Below, one piece after another: positions 1 through 6,751 of a stretch of DNA of 7,334 nucleotides. The notes beneath the pieces are model-generated. The model saw nothing but the letters and a program-made list of their open reading frames with translations, made no database searches and was not told the DNA's origin. How positions within the stretch are numbered: the first letter of the stretch is position 1; each line of letters starts with the position of its first letter. The position numbers and the translations under genes are program-made. Source of the DNA: JAKVJE01 sp047722305 (GTDB lineage Bacteria > Actinomycetota > Actinomycetes > Actinomycetales > Microbacteriaceae); contig JBDNYM010000064.1 of the NCBI GenBank assembly GCA_047722305.1, positions 1 through 7,334 of the forward strand, given 5' to 3'.

Positions 1-78
1 CCGCCCCACTCTGCCCACGCTGTCGGGACTGCCTCCCCCTGTCCCACCATCGCGGTGATTCAGCCGAAAAGCTGAGTT

Positions 79-108
79 TCTGCCAGCAGCGCCCGCTTCC
101 CTGGCAGA
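79..108. repeat. Inverted repeat TCTGCCAG-N14-CTGGCAGA, left flank of the AbiEi-like gene
   Basis: Two perfect 8-bp arms, TCTGCCAG at 79-86 and CTGGCAGA at 101-108, are separated by 14 bp. The left arm extends to the 12-mer TCTGCCAGCAGC (79-90), which recurs exactly at 1108-1119 on the other side of the gene. The right arm read on the minus strand is GGATCTGCCAG, which is also close to a copy at 1125-1135. It could be an operator, a small stem-loop, or the edge of a mobile islet; the sequence does not decide between these. Confidence 0.6.
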
Positions 109-158
109 TCCGCTGTGAGGATGGCTGAAGGTCTGCCTCCCTCGGCCCCATATTTCCC

Positions 159-195
159 TTATCCACAAGTGCACAGACTGCACCCGAGTCCACAA
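159..195 (+). promoter_or_regulatory. DnaA-box-like site and repeated TCCACAA upstream of the AbiEi-like gene
   Basis: TTATCCACA at 159-167 matches the classical DnaA-box consensus exactly. The 7-mer TCCACAA occurs at 162-168 and again at 189-195, 27 bp apart, with the palindrome GTGCAC at 169-174 between them. The pair lies 50-85 bp upstream of the GTG start at 246. No replication gene or cluster of boxes is present, so an origin is not supported. A regulatory role (DnaA or another factor binding in this leader) is possible but inferred. Confidence 0.35.
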
Positions 196-245
196 ACAGC
201 TCACCTTGCGCGACGCCGATCCCTGGTCTTCGTCAGGCTCAGGCT

Positions 246-1094
246 GTGCTTCCCTACAGTCCCAGCGGGGTCTACTCCCTCGACTGTCTGCGCCGATCCG
301 GTCTCTCCGAGTACACGGTTCGGAAACTCCTGGCAAATGCCGACCTGCGACGGCTCCGCTACGGCTGGTACGCCGCCGCGGATGCGGACCATGACGCGGC
401 CCGTGCCGTTCAGACCGGTGGCGTGCTGACCGGGCCGCGACGCCTCGCACTTCTCGGAGGATGGCTGCCCGAATCGTCGCCGCTCGAGGTCCTGCTCGTG
501 CCGGGCGCCCGCATCCATCGCTCCGTATCCGGCCGGGCTCGATTCCGCTACCGCCCCCGGATTCAGCATCGAGAACTTCCCTACGGGCTCGCACCCCCAC
601 TCACCGCCCTCCAGCACTCGATCGAGACGCTCGGCCTCGCCGAGGCGGTCGCCGTCGCCGACTCGCTGCTGCATGCCGCCGTTCAGAACGCCATGCCGCA
701 TCGAGAGGCCCTCTCGGAGCATCAGATCGTCGCGGAGATGCTGCGGACGTCCCAAGGAGCACGGGTGGCCGCCCGTTGCGACGCCGCCGCCGAGTCCGGG
801 TTGGAGAGCATCGCGCGGGTCAGATTCCAGGAAGCCGGCCTGCGCGTCGATTCACAGGTCGAACTTCCGAACCGTCAGCGGATCGACCTGGTGGTGGAGC
901 GCCGGGTCGGGGTGGAACTGGACGGCTCCACGCACATGAGCCAAATCACCTTCCACGGCGACCGGGCCAAAGATGCTTTGGCCGCACGCCGGGGACTCAT
1001 CCCGCTCCGGTTCACCTATCACCAGGTGACGAGAGAGTGGGAACAGGTGCTCGAGACCGTGCTGAGGGCGCTCGCCACGAGTGCTCGACACTGA
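246..1094 (+). CDS. AbiEi antitoxin-like / DUF559 (PD-(D/E)XK-type) protein, orphan
   Basis: A 282-residue protein with two recognisable parts. Residues about 9-45 (VYSLDCLRRSGLSEY..., LRRLRYGWYA) resemble the N-terminal winged helix of type IV toxin-antitoxin AbiEi antitoxins, followed by the usual LTGPRRLALLGGW stretch at 61-73. Residues about 183-275 resemble the DUF559/Vsr-like nuclease fold: E187 in SGLESIARVRF, D214 in QRIDLVV, E224 and D226 in VGVELDGSTH, H230, then D239-R240, D243 and RGLIPLRF. The acidic residues expected of a PD-(D/E)XK site are present, so a nuclease activity is possible. No AbiEii-type toxin gene lies beside it. Such solo proteins are common as paralogues in Actinomycetota and their function is not established. 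The GTG at 246 was chosen because the family N-terminus begins there and no ATG/GTG/TTG was found in the same frame over about the preceding 100 bases. The Shine-Dalgarno is weak (CAGG). It is tail-to-tail with glpX, and repeats at both ends suggest an inserted accessory gene. Confidence 0.82.
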   Translation: MLPYSPSGVYSLDCLRRSGLSEYTVRKLLANADLRRLRYGWYAAADADHDAARAVQTGGVLTGPRRLALLGGWLPESSPLEVLLVPGARIHRSVSGRARFRYRPRIQHRELPYGLAPPLTALQHSIETLGLAEAVAVADSLLHAAVQNAMPHREALSEHQIVAEMLRTSQGARVAARCDAAAESGLESIARVRFQEAGLRVDSQVELPNRQRIDLVVERRVGVELDGSTHMSQITFHGDRAKDALAARRGLIPLRFTYHQVTREWEQVLETVLRALATSARH

Positions 1095-1102
1095 ATGCGT
1101 CC

Positions 1103-1157
1103 GGGAATCTGCCAGCAGCACGGGGGATCTGCCAGCCCTCCTGCCTCCTGCGGCAGA
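1103..1157. repeat. Tandem GGGRATCTGCCAG repeats, right flank of the AbiEi-like gene
   Basis: GGGAATCTGCCAG (1103-1115) and GGGGATCTGCCAG (1123-1135) differ at one position and are 20 bp apart. The first extends to TCTGCCAGCAGC (1108-1119), identical to 79-90 on the left side of the gene. A partial inverse, GGCAGA, follows at 1152-1157. CTGCC (1141-1145) and GGCAG (1152-1156) could form a 5-bp stem with a 6-nt loop, but no T-tract follows, so an intrinsic terminator is not supported. Confidence 0.55.
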
Positions 1158-1183
1158 ACCACGGAGAAGTGTTTGATTCACCG

Positions 1184-1262
1184 TGCGAGGAGAGCGATGA
1201 GGCAGGCAAGGGGAGAGCAGACAGGAGAGTGGGGTGGGAGGAGGGAGAGCAGACAGAGGCGG
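1184..1262 (-). terminator. Pyrimidine-rich, Rho-utilisation-like tract after glpX, with a 14-bp direct repeat
   Basis: Read on the minus strand, the about 80 bases just after the glpX stop codon are strongly C/T-rich and G-poor (for example CTCCCTCCTCCCACCCCACT), unlike the balanced G+C of the rest of the window. C-over-G bias directly downstream of a stop is typical of Rho-dependent termination sites. The tract contains an exact 14-bp direct repeat, GGGAGAGCAGACAG on the plus strand, at 1211-1224 and 1243-1256 (32-bp period). No hairpin plus T-tract is seen. The terminator role is inferred from composition and position. Confidence 0.35.
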
Positions 1263-1267
1263 CAGCC

Positions 1268-2254
1268 CTACCCCCAGCGCGAAGCGAGGTGCTGCGCCTC
1301 GATGAGGCGCACGGTGCCGGAGCGCGAGCGCATCACCACGGACTGGGTGCTGATGACGCGCCCGCGACGGCGCACGCCGCGCAGCAGCAGTCCGTCGGTC
1401 ACGCCGGTGCCGACGAAGAAGGTGTTGTCGCTGGCGACCAGGTCGTCAGCGCCGAGGATGCGGTCGAGCGGCGCCCCGGCCGCCTCGCCGCGGGCGTGCT
1501 CGGCGTCGTCCTTCGGCGCCAGCCGGCCCTGGATGAATCCGCCGAGCGCCTTCACCGCGCAGGCGGTGATGATGCCTTCGGGGCTGCCGCCCCGGCCGAG
1601 CAGCATGTCGACCTCGCCGTCGGGCGAGGCGGCGTTGATGCCGCCCACGACATCCCCATCGAGGATGAGGCTGGTCTTGGCCCCGGTGGCGCGGATGCGG
1701 TCGATGAGTTCGGCGTGCCGGGGCCGGTCGAGCACCACCACGGTGATCTCGCCGACGGGCTTGCCGAGCGCCCCGGCGAGAGCGCGGATGTTTTCCTCGG
1801 GCGACTGCTCCAGCGAGCACACCCCGGCGCCTTCAGGGCCGGTGACGATCTTGTCCATGTAGAACACGCTGGACGCGTCGAGCATGGAGCCCCGGTCGGC
1901 GACGGCGATGACCGAGACGGCGTTGGGACGCCCGGCGGCCGTCTGCGTGGTGCCGTCGATGGGGTCGACGGCGATGTCGCAGGCGGGCCCGGTGCCGTCG
2001 CCGACCTGTTCGCCGTTGAACAGCATCGGGGCCTCGTCCTTCTCGCCCTCGCCGATGACGACGTGCCCGTCGATGGACACGGTGTGCAGGAATTCGCGCA
2101 TAGCGGTCACGGCGGCGCCGTCGGCGTCGTTCTTGCGTCCGCGTCCCACCCAGGCGCTGGCCCGGATGGCGGCGGCTTCGGTGGCCCGCACGAATTCCAG
2201 GGCGATGTTGCGGTCGGGGCGCGCCCCCGCGGGGCGCGTTTCGCTGTCGGTCAT
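1268..2254 (-). CDS. glpX: Fructose-1,6-bisphosphatase, class II (GlpX)
   Basis: This enzyme hydrolyses fructose 1,6-bisphosphate to fructose 6-phosphate and phosphate in the cytoplasm, the irreversible step of gluconeogenesis; GlpX is the usual FBPase of Actinomycetota. The 328-residue product matches the family length (about 320-360). Family motifs are all present: GEGEKDEAPML at 68-78, the metal-binding DPIDGTT at 97-103, LDGDVVGG at 198-205, and LGRGGSPEGI at 219-228. The reading frame stays open upstream to 2347, but the ATG at 2252-2254 is the start: an Asn/Ile/Ala-Leu-Glu-rich family N-terminus follows it, and a strong GGAGGAG (2261-2267 on the minus strand) lies 6 nt before it. It diverges from fba over 165 bp and is convergent with the AbiEi-like gene. 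The stop is TAG. No missing key residue was noticed. Confidence 0.96.
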   Translation of the reverse strand: MTDSETRPAGARPDRNIALEFVRATEAAAIRASAWVGRGRKNDADGAAVTAMREFLHTVSIDGHVVIGEGEKDEAPMLFNGEQVGDGTGPACDIAVDPIDGTTQTAAGRPNAVSVIAVADRGSMLDASSVFYMDKIVTGPEGAGVCSLEQSPEENIRALAGALGKPVGEITVVVLDRPRHAELIDRIRATGAKTSLILDGDVVGGINAASPDGEVDMLLGRGGSPEGIITACAVKALGGFIQGRLAPKDDAEHARGEAAGAPLDRILGADDLVASDNTFFVGTGVTDGLLLRGVRRRGRVISTQSVVMRSRSGTVRLIEAQHLASRWG

Positions 2255-2419
2255 GTCTTGCTCCTCCACCCGCTCGCGGCGGCTCGGGACGCGCCTCGGC
2301 GGGCGCGGGCCGGGATTCGGCCAGCTCTCATGATACGTGGCATACAATTACGGCCGCACGGGGCGGTGCATGTCGGAGAACGATGGACGGCCGCCGCACG
2401 AGAGATTAGAGGAGAGGCC
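2255..2419. promoter_or_regulatory. Divergent glpX/fba control region
   Basis: This 165-bp gap must hold the promoters of both divergent genes. It contains the only AT-richer patch nearby, about 2331-2351. On the plus strand TACAAT (2343-2348) is a plausible -10 hexamer for fba, about 71 bp before its ATG, but no good -35 sits 16-18 bp upstream. On the minus strand TATCAT in the same patch could serve glpX, also without a clear -35. Each gene has a strong Shine-Dalgarno at the edge of the gap: GGAGGAG for glpX, AGGAG at 2410-2414 for fba. The promoter assignments are tentative; the region itself is certain. Confidence 0.4.
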
Positions 2420-3448
<1,029 letters not shown>

Positions 3449-3472
3449 GCGCATCGCCGCGCCGGCGCCACG

Positions 3473-4018
3473 TCAGTCTCGGTGCAGTGCGCGAAAACGC
3501 TGCCGGTTCGCCGGGCAGTCTGCCGGCGGCATCGTCCCAGACGGCCGGTGTTCTTCGGGACCGGAACGCAGCAGCCCCCGCTGACGCAGATCGGTGACCA
3601 CGGCTTCCACGGCCCGGTCGAAGATGCTGCGATCAGAAGACGAATCGATCTGTGCGACATAGACCTCACTGCGCGCCGTCTCCGGGGAGATGCCGGGAGC
3701 GGACTGAGTACGCCGCGCCGCGACCACGACTCGCCGCGGCGTCCGGGAGCCGCCGCCCCGCTTGCCGAACAGCGCCAGTCCTGGCACCATCTCGTCGGCC
3801 AGGTCGCGCAGGAACGCCCCGGAGCTGGACCCGATCTTCAGCGCCATGGTCTCCCAGGGGACACCGTCGTCAGCCGAGGGGCGACTCTCCGGTGAGTCAA
3901 GGGAGGTGAACCCGGCCTGCTGCAGCGCCGCCGCGAACGCCAGCACCAGATCGGACGGAGCGGCAGCAGCCGTGAGATGGATCACCGGCATGGTGTTGAG
4001 GCGGATTTTGAAATCCAT
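3473..4018 (-). CDS. Unrecognised 181-residue protein, divergent from the HTH-ATPase-DUF4325 gene
   Basis: I do not recognise a family. The predicted soluble product begins MDFKIRLNTMPVIHL, then an Ala-rich helix-like stretch (about residues 15-32), a GSSSGAFLRDLADEMVPGL segment, a basic patch with GKRGGGSRTPRRVVVAARR (about 103-121), a DRAVEAVVTDLRQRGLL helix near 147-163 and a polar, proline-rich tail with two cysteine/histidine positions. There is no signal peptide or membrane span. The frame is open upstream to 4282, but the extension would run through the AT-rich repeat island and antisense to the neighbour's start. The ATG at 4016-4018 is preferred because TACACT (4025-4030, minus strand) lies 6 nt before it, as in leaderless actinobacterial genes, and there is no Shine-Dalgarno. 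Codons are somewhat less G/C-biased than in fba. Head-to-head placement suggests joint control with, or partnership to, the regulator at 4203. Confidence 0.6.
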   Translation of the reverse strand: MDFKIRLNTMPVIHLTAAAAPSDLVLAFAAALQQAGFTSLDSPESRPSADDGVPWETMALKIGSSSGAFLRDLADEMVPGLALFGKRGGGSRTPRRVVVAARRTQSAPGISPETARSEVYVAQIDSSSDRSIFDRAVEAVVTDLRQRGLLRSGPEEHRPSGTMPPADCPANRQRFRALHRD

Positions 4019-4024
4019 GACGTC

Positions 4025-4030
4025 AGTGTA
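4025..4030 (-). promoter_or_regulatory. Candidate leaderless -10 element for the unknown gene
   Basis: TACACT on the minus strand fits the TANNNT pattern and ends 6 nt before the ATG at 4018, the spacing expected if transcription begins on the start codon. No Shine-Dalgarno is present and no clear -35 was found. This both supports leaderless expression and decides the start codon. Confidence 0.45.
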
Positions 4031-4129
4031 TGGGAGCGGCACATCCCAGCCCCGGTTGTCCGCAGGAGCGAGCAGGGGTGATGGACGATGACCTCTCAGC
4101 CACGCCCCAAAGATCAACGTTCCGAGTTG

Positions 4130-4200
4130 AAATCTCTGAGTAAATCTCAGAAGTGAGATTTTCCAATAGATTTTTGCACCGTGATTTGAGAAAATCTCAG
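4130..4200. promoter_or_regulatory. AT-rich operator-like array of AAATCTC elements before the HTH-ATPase-DUF4325 gene
   Basis: In otherwise GC-rich DNA, this 71-bp stretch carries four copies of one element: AAATCTC at 4130-4136, AAATCTCA at 4142-4149, its inverse TGAGATTT at 4154-4161, and AAATCTCA at 4192-4199, ending 3 nt before the ATG at 4203. Copies 2 and 3 form a perfect 20-bp palindrome with an N4 centre. Copies 3 and 4 extend to 10-bp inverted arms (TGAGATTTTC at 4154-4163, GAAAATCTCA at 4190-4199) around 26 nt. The near-palindrome GATTT-GAGA-AAATC lies at 4183-4196. TTGAAA at 4127-4132 looks like a -35, but no -10 is correctly spaced; GAAAAT at 4190-4195 is 7 nt before the ATG and could be a weak leaderless -10. 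Binding here would cover the start. Inferred role: autoregulation by the HTH domain of the downstream protein. Confidence 0.7.
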
Positions 4201-4202
4201 AC

Positions 4203-5315
4203 ATGGCGATAGATTCTGGGCTCTCCATCGGGGCCGCCGCCCGCCGCCTCGGCATCACCGTTCCCCGGCTCCGGGCACTCACCGATAGCGGGAAGATCAG
4301 CGCGACCCGTTCCGCCGGCGGCCATCGCCGCTACCGGGCCGAACGGCTCGACGCCGAGTGGGCACGGTTGCAGGCACCCGCCCGCGACACGCGTCCCGTT
4401 CAGGAGCTGTTCCGCGAGACCGCCCCGCTGCACAACGGAGATGTCCCCCTGCACGAGGACGAGCTCTGGACGGCCGCCAGCCACGCGCTCCCGGCCACGA
4501 TCACCCCGGAGGCGCGCCGCATCCTCGCCTACGCCGCCACCGAGATGTTGAACAACGCCATCGAGCACTCGCGGGGCACCCAGGTGGAACTCGCCCTGGC
4601 GGCACGGGATGGAGGCACCAGCATCATCACCGTCCGGGATGACGGCATCGGCGCGTTCGCCGCAGTCGCGGAGCACTTCGGCCTCCCCCGCATCGAGGAC
4701 GCGATCCTGGAGATCGTGAAAGGCAAGCGCACCACCGCCCCCGCCGCCCACACGGGCGAGGGCATCTTCTTCACCTCGCAGGCCGTGGACGTCTTCCGGC
4801 TGGAGGCGAACGGGCTGCTGCTGCTGTGCGACAACCGGATGCAGCCACCCGATATCGCCGGGGGGATCAGCGAGCAGCACCAGGGGACCCGGGTGACGCT
4901 GGAACTCGACATCACATCCACCCGTCGGCTCGCGGATGTCTTCGACCGATTCACCAGCGGCGACGACCTGGCCTTCGACCGGACCAGCATCGTGGTCCAT
5001 CTGGCCCGGCTCGACGGAGCGTTTCTCAGCCGCAGCGAGGCGAGGCGCATCGCCGCCGGGCTGGAGCGCTTCGCCCGCGCGGAGATCGACTTCGTCGGGG
5101 TCGACTTCGTCGGGCAGGCGTTCATCGACGAGCTGTTCCGGGTCTGGGCCCGCACCCACCCGGGCACCGCACTTGTCCCGACCCACGCCAATCGGGCCGT
5201 CGCCATGATGCTGCGACACGGCGGGGTCAGGGTGGGCGCAGCCGAGGTGGACGCGACAGAGAGGGGCACCGCAGGGATGGACGCTCCAGAGGCGAACGGG
5301 CCCGGCGAGGCGTAG
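4203..5315 (+). CDS. MerR-type HTH + GHKL ATPase + STAS-like DUF4325 fusion regulator
   Basis: A 370-residue protein with three parts. Residues 7-45 (LSIGAAARRLGI..., SAGGHRRYR) form a MerR/BldC/excisionase-type helix-turn-helix with its wing, so DNA binding is expected. Residues about 100-235 form a GHKL (histidine-kinase/anti-sigma-kinase-like) ATPase: N-box TEMLNNAIEH at 113-122, G1 box RDDGIGA at 145-151, G2 box HTGEGIFFTSQA at 183-194, and GTRVTLEL at 228-235. Residues about 262-335 match the STAS-like DUF4325: FLSRSEARRI, IDFVGVDFVGQAFIDELFRV, and THANRAV near the end. Related ATPase-DUF4325 proteins that I recall carry other winged HTH heads; their function is not established. GHKL plus STAS-like units suggest partner-switch logic held within one DNA-binding polypeptide (inference). 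There is no Shine-Dalgarno before the ATG at 4203; the AAATCTC array reaches almost to it. The last about 25 residues are a low-complexity tail. xseA follows on the same strand after 98 bp. Confidence 0.88.
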   Translation: MAIDSGLSIGAAARRLGITVPRLRALTDSGKISATRSAGGHRRYRAERLDAEWARLQAPARDTRPVQELFRETAPLHNGDVPLHEDELWTAASHALPATITPEARRILAYAATEMLNNAIEHSRGTQVELALAARDGGTSIITVRDDGIGAFAAVAEHFGLPRIEDAILEIVKGKRTTAPAAHTGEGIFFTSQAVDVFRLEANGLLLLCDNRMQPPDIAGGISEQHQGTRVTLELDITSTRRLADVFDRFTSGDDLAFDRTSIVVHLARLDGAFLSRSEARRIAAGLERFARAEIDFVGVDFVGQAFIDELFRVWARTHPGTALVPTHANRAVAMMLRHGGVRVGAAEVDATERGTAGMDAPEANGPGEA

Positions 5316-5319
5316 CCAG

Positions 5320-5348
5320 GTGCCCGTGTCGGAGGGTCGGGGTATGGT
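5320..5348 (+). promoter_or_regulatory. Candidate xseA promoter
   Basis: TATGGT (5343-5348) as -10 and GTGCCC (5320-5325) as a weak -35 are spaced 17 bp apart in the 98-bp gap before xseA. The -35 matches the sigma-70-type consensus at only three of six positions. It would give an mRNA leader of about 55-60 nt with the AAGGAG site at 5405-5410. Confidence 0.3.
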
Positions 5349-5413
5349 CGAGGAGAGCCCGGCCGGTCGGTGATCGGCGGGGCGAACGCCGCCAGCACCG
5401 TCGTAAGGAGCGC

Positions 5414-6751
5414 ATGACTTCCATCCCGTCCGCAGCCGGCGCCGACGATGCCGTCAGCGACGCCCGTTCTGGCCGTGACACCCATCCCGTCAGCAGCACC
5501 CATCCCGTCAGCAGCGCTGGGCAGACCCCGGCGGCCGATCTGCCCCCCTCCGCCGAGCATCCCTGGCCGGTGGCGCGCATCGCGCAGCATCTGAAGGCCT
5601 ACATCGATCATCTCGGCGGCATCTGGGCCGAGGGCGAGATCGCGCAGTGGAACGAGCGCAATGGCAACGTCTTCGGCAAGCTGAAGGACGTCGAGCAGGA
5701 CTTCACGGTGTCGTTCGCGATCTGGCCGTCGACGCGGCGGCGCATCACCCAGCCATTCGCGCAGGGGGACCGGGTCGTCGCCTACATCACGCCGAACTAC
5801 TGGCCCAAGGGCGGGTCGCTGACCATGGTGGTCACCGATCTGCGCCGAGCCGGCCTGGGCGAGCTGCTCGCCGCCCTCGAACGGCTGCGAGCGCAGCTGG
5901 CCGCCGAGGGGCTCTTCGCCCCGGAGCGGAAGCGGCCGCTGCCGTTCCTGCCGCACCTGATCGGGCTGATCACCGGCGCGAACTCCGACGCCGAGAAGGA
6001 CGTGCTGCGCAACGCCGCCCTGCGCTGGCCGTCGGTGCGCTTCCGCACCATCCACACCGCGGTGCAGGGCGACCGGGTGCCCGCCGAGGTCACCGCCGCC
6101 ATCGCCGAGCTGGATGCCGATCCCGAGGTGGACGTGATCATCCTGGCCCGCGGCGGCGGCGACTTCCAGCACCTGCTCGGCTTCAGCGACGAGCGCGTGC
6201 TGCGGGCGGCCGCGGCGGCCACCACCCCGATCGTGTCGGCGATCGGGCACGAGAACGACCACCCGCTGCTCGACGACATCGCCGACCTGCGCGCGTCCAC
6301 CCCCACTGACGCCGCCAAGCGCGTCGTGCCCGACGTGGCCGACGAGCTCGACCGGGTGCGGACGGCCCGGGCGCGCCTCTCGCAGCGGGTGACCGCGCTC
6401 GTCCGAGCCGAGACCGAGCGCATCGCCATGCTGACCAGCCGCCCCGTGCTGCGCGACCCGGGCTGGCTCGTCGACTCGCGCGCGCAGGAGCTGCTGCGCG
6501 TCAGCGACCGGCTGGACGAGGTGTTCGGCCGCCGGCTGGAGCGCGAGTCCACGGCGCTGGCGCGGGCGCGGGCGCAGCTGCTGGCCCTGTCCCCGCAGGC
6601 CACCCTGGAGCGCGGCTACGCGATCGCCCGGAAGGGCGCATCCGTGGTGCGCGACGCCGGAGAGGCCGCGCCCGGCGACGACCTCGAAGTGCTGGTGGCA
6701 CGCGGGTCGCTGCGCACCATCGTCCAGCGCGTCCAGCCGGCGGAGTCGTGA
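5414..6751 (+). CDS. xseA: Exodeoxyribonuclease VII large subunit
   Basis: The catalytic subunit of exonuclease VII, which degrades single-stranded DNA from either end to oligonucleotides in mismatch and damage repair, together with several XseB copies. The 445-residue product has an OB-fold nucleic-acid-binding domain at about 50-143 (WPVARIAQHLKAYI, GGIWAEGEIAQWN, GKLKDV) and the nuclease domain from about 165. D196 (in SDAEKDVLRN), R246 (RGGGD), H279 and D282 (SAIGHEND) align with the known catalytic Asp/Arg/His/Asp set of the E. coli enzyme. ASTPTDAAKRVVPD follows at 294-307, then a long helical arm (about 308-390) and the conserved LSPQATLERGYAI at 392-404. The ATG at 5414 is preceded by AAGGAG at 5405-5410. 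The first about 48 residues are a variable Ser/Pro/His-rich extension containing an 18-bp tandem duplication. The stop TGA overlaps the start of a 38-codon ORF (TGATG). Confidence 0.97.
   Translation: MTSIPSAAGADDAVSDARSGRDTHPVSSTHPVSSAGQTPAADLPPSAEHPWPVARIAQHLKAYIDHLGGIWAEGEIAQWNERNGNVFGKLKDVEQDFTVSFAIWPSTRRRITQPFAQGDRVVAYITPNYWPKGGSLTMVVTDLRRAGLGELLAALERLRAQLAAEGLFAPERKRPLPFLPHLIGLITGANSDAEKDVLRNAALRWPSVRFRTIHTAVQGDRVPAEVTAAIAELDADPEVDVIILARGGGDFQHLLGFSDERVLRAAAAATTPIVSAIGHENDHPLLDDIADLRASTPTDAAKRVVPDVADELDRVRTARARLSQRVTALVRAETERIAMLTSRPVLRDPGWLVDSRAQELLRVSDRLDEVFGRRLERESTALARARAQLLALSPQATLERGYAIARKGASVVRDAGEAAPGDDLEVLVARGSLRTIVQRVQPAES
5479..5514 (+). repeat. 18-bp perfect tandem duplication in the xseA N-terminus
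   Basis: The 18-mer CACCCATCCCGTCAGCAG occurs at 5479-5496 and 5497-5514 without a gap, encoding THPVSS twice (one boundary residue shared). A diverged third copy, TCCATCCCGTCCGCAG, lies near 5420. It is in frame and lies before the OB fold, so it is probably a harmless slippage product and a likely site of length variation between strains. Confidence 0.85.

Noticed and set aside
159..167. Replication origin at the DnaA-box 9-mer
   Set aside because: Only one perfect box, no AT-rich unwinding region, and no dnaA/dnaN neighbours.
115..429. Plus-strand 104-codon ORF at the left end
   Set aside because: Overlaps the AbiEi-like gene in another frame, with a Pro/Ser/Arg-rich composition and no recognisable domain.
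2255..2347. 31-residue N-terminal extension of GlpX
   Set aside because: No ribosome-binding site there, Pro/Arg-rich non-family sequence; GGAGGAG points to the ATG at 2254.
461..2419. Plus-strand open frame of over 600 codons continuous with fba
   Set aside because: It runs antisense to glpX and overlaps the AbiEi-like gene; the composition is Arg/Ala/Gly/Pro-rich shadow sequence. Family homology and AGGAG place the fba start at 2420.
3459..3468. Palindrome GCGCCGGCGC between convergent genes as a terminator
   Set aside because: No loop and no T-tract on either strand; palindromes of this kind are expected in very GC-rich DNA.
3482..3895. Plus-strand 137-codon ORF opposite the unknown gene
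   Set aside because: Arg/Pro/His-rich composition typical of a shadow frame, no ribosome-binding site, and the opposite frame has better codon use and promoter context.
4019..4282. N-terminal extension of the minus-strand unknown gene
   Set aside because: It would cross the AT-rich repeat array and the neighbour's start; the translated segment is unlike the rest, and the ATG at 4018 has a leaderless-type -10.
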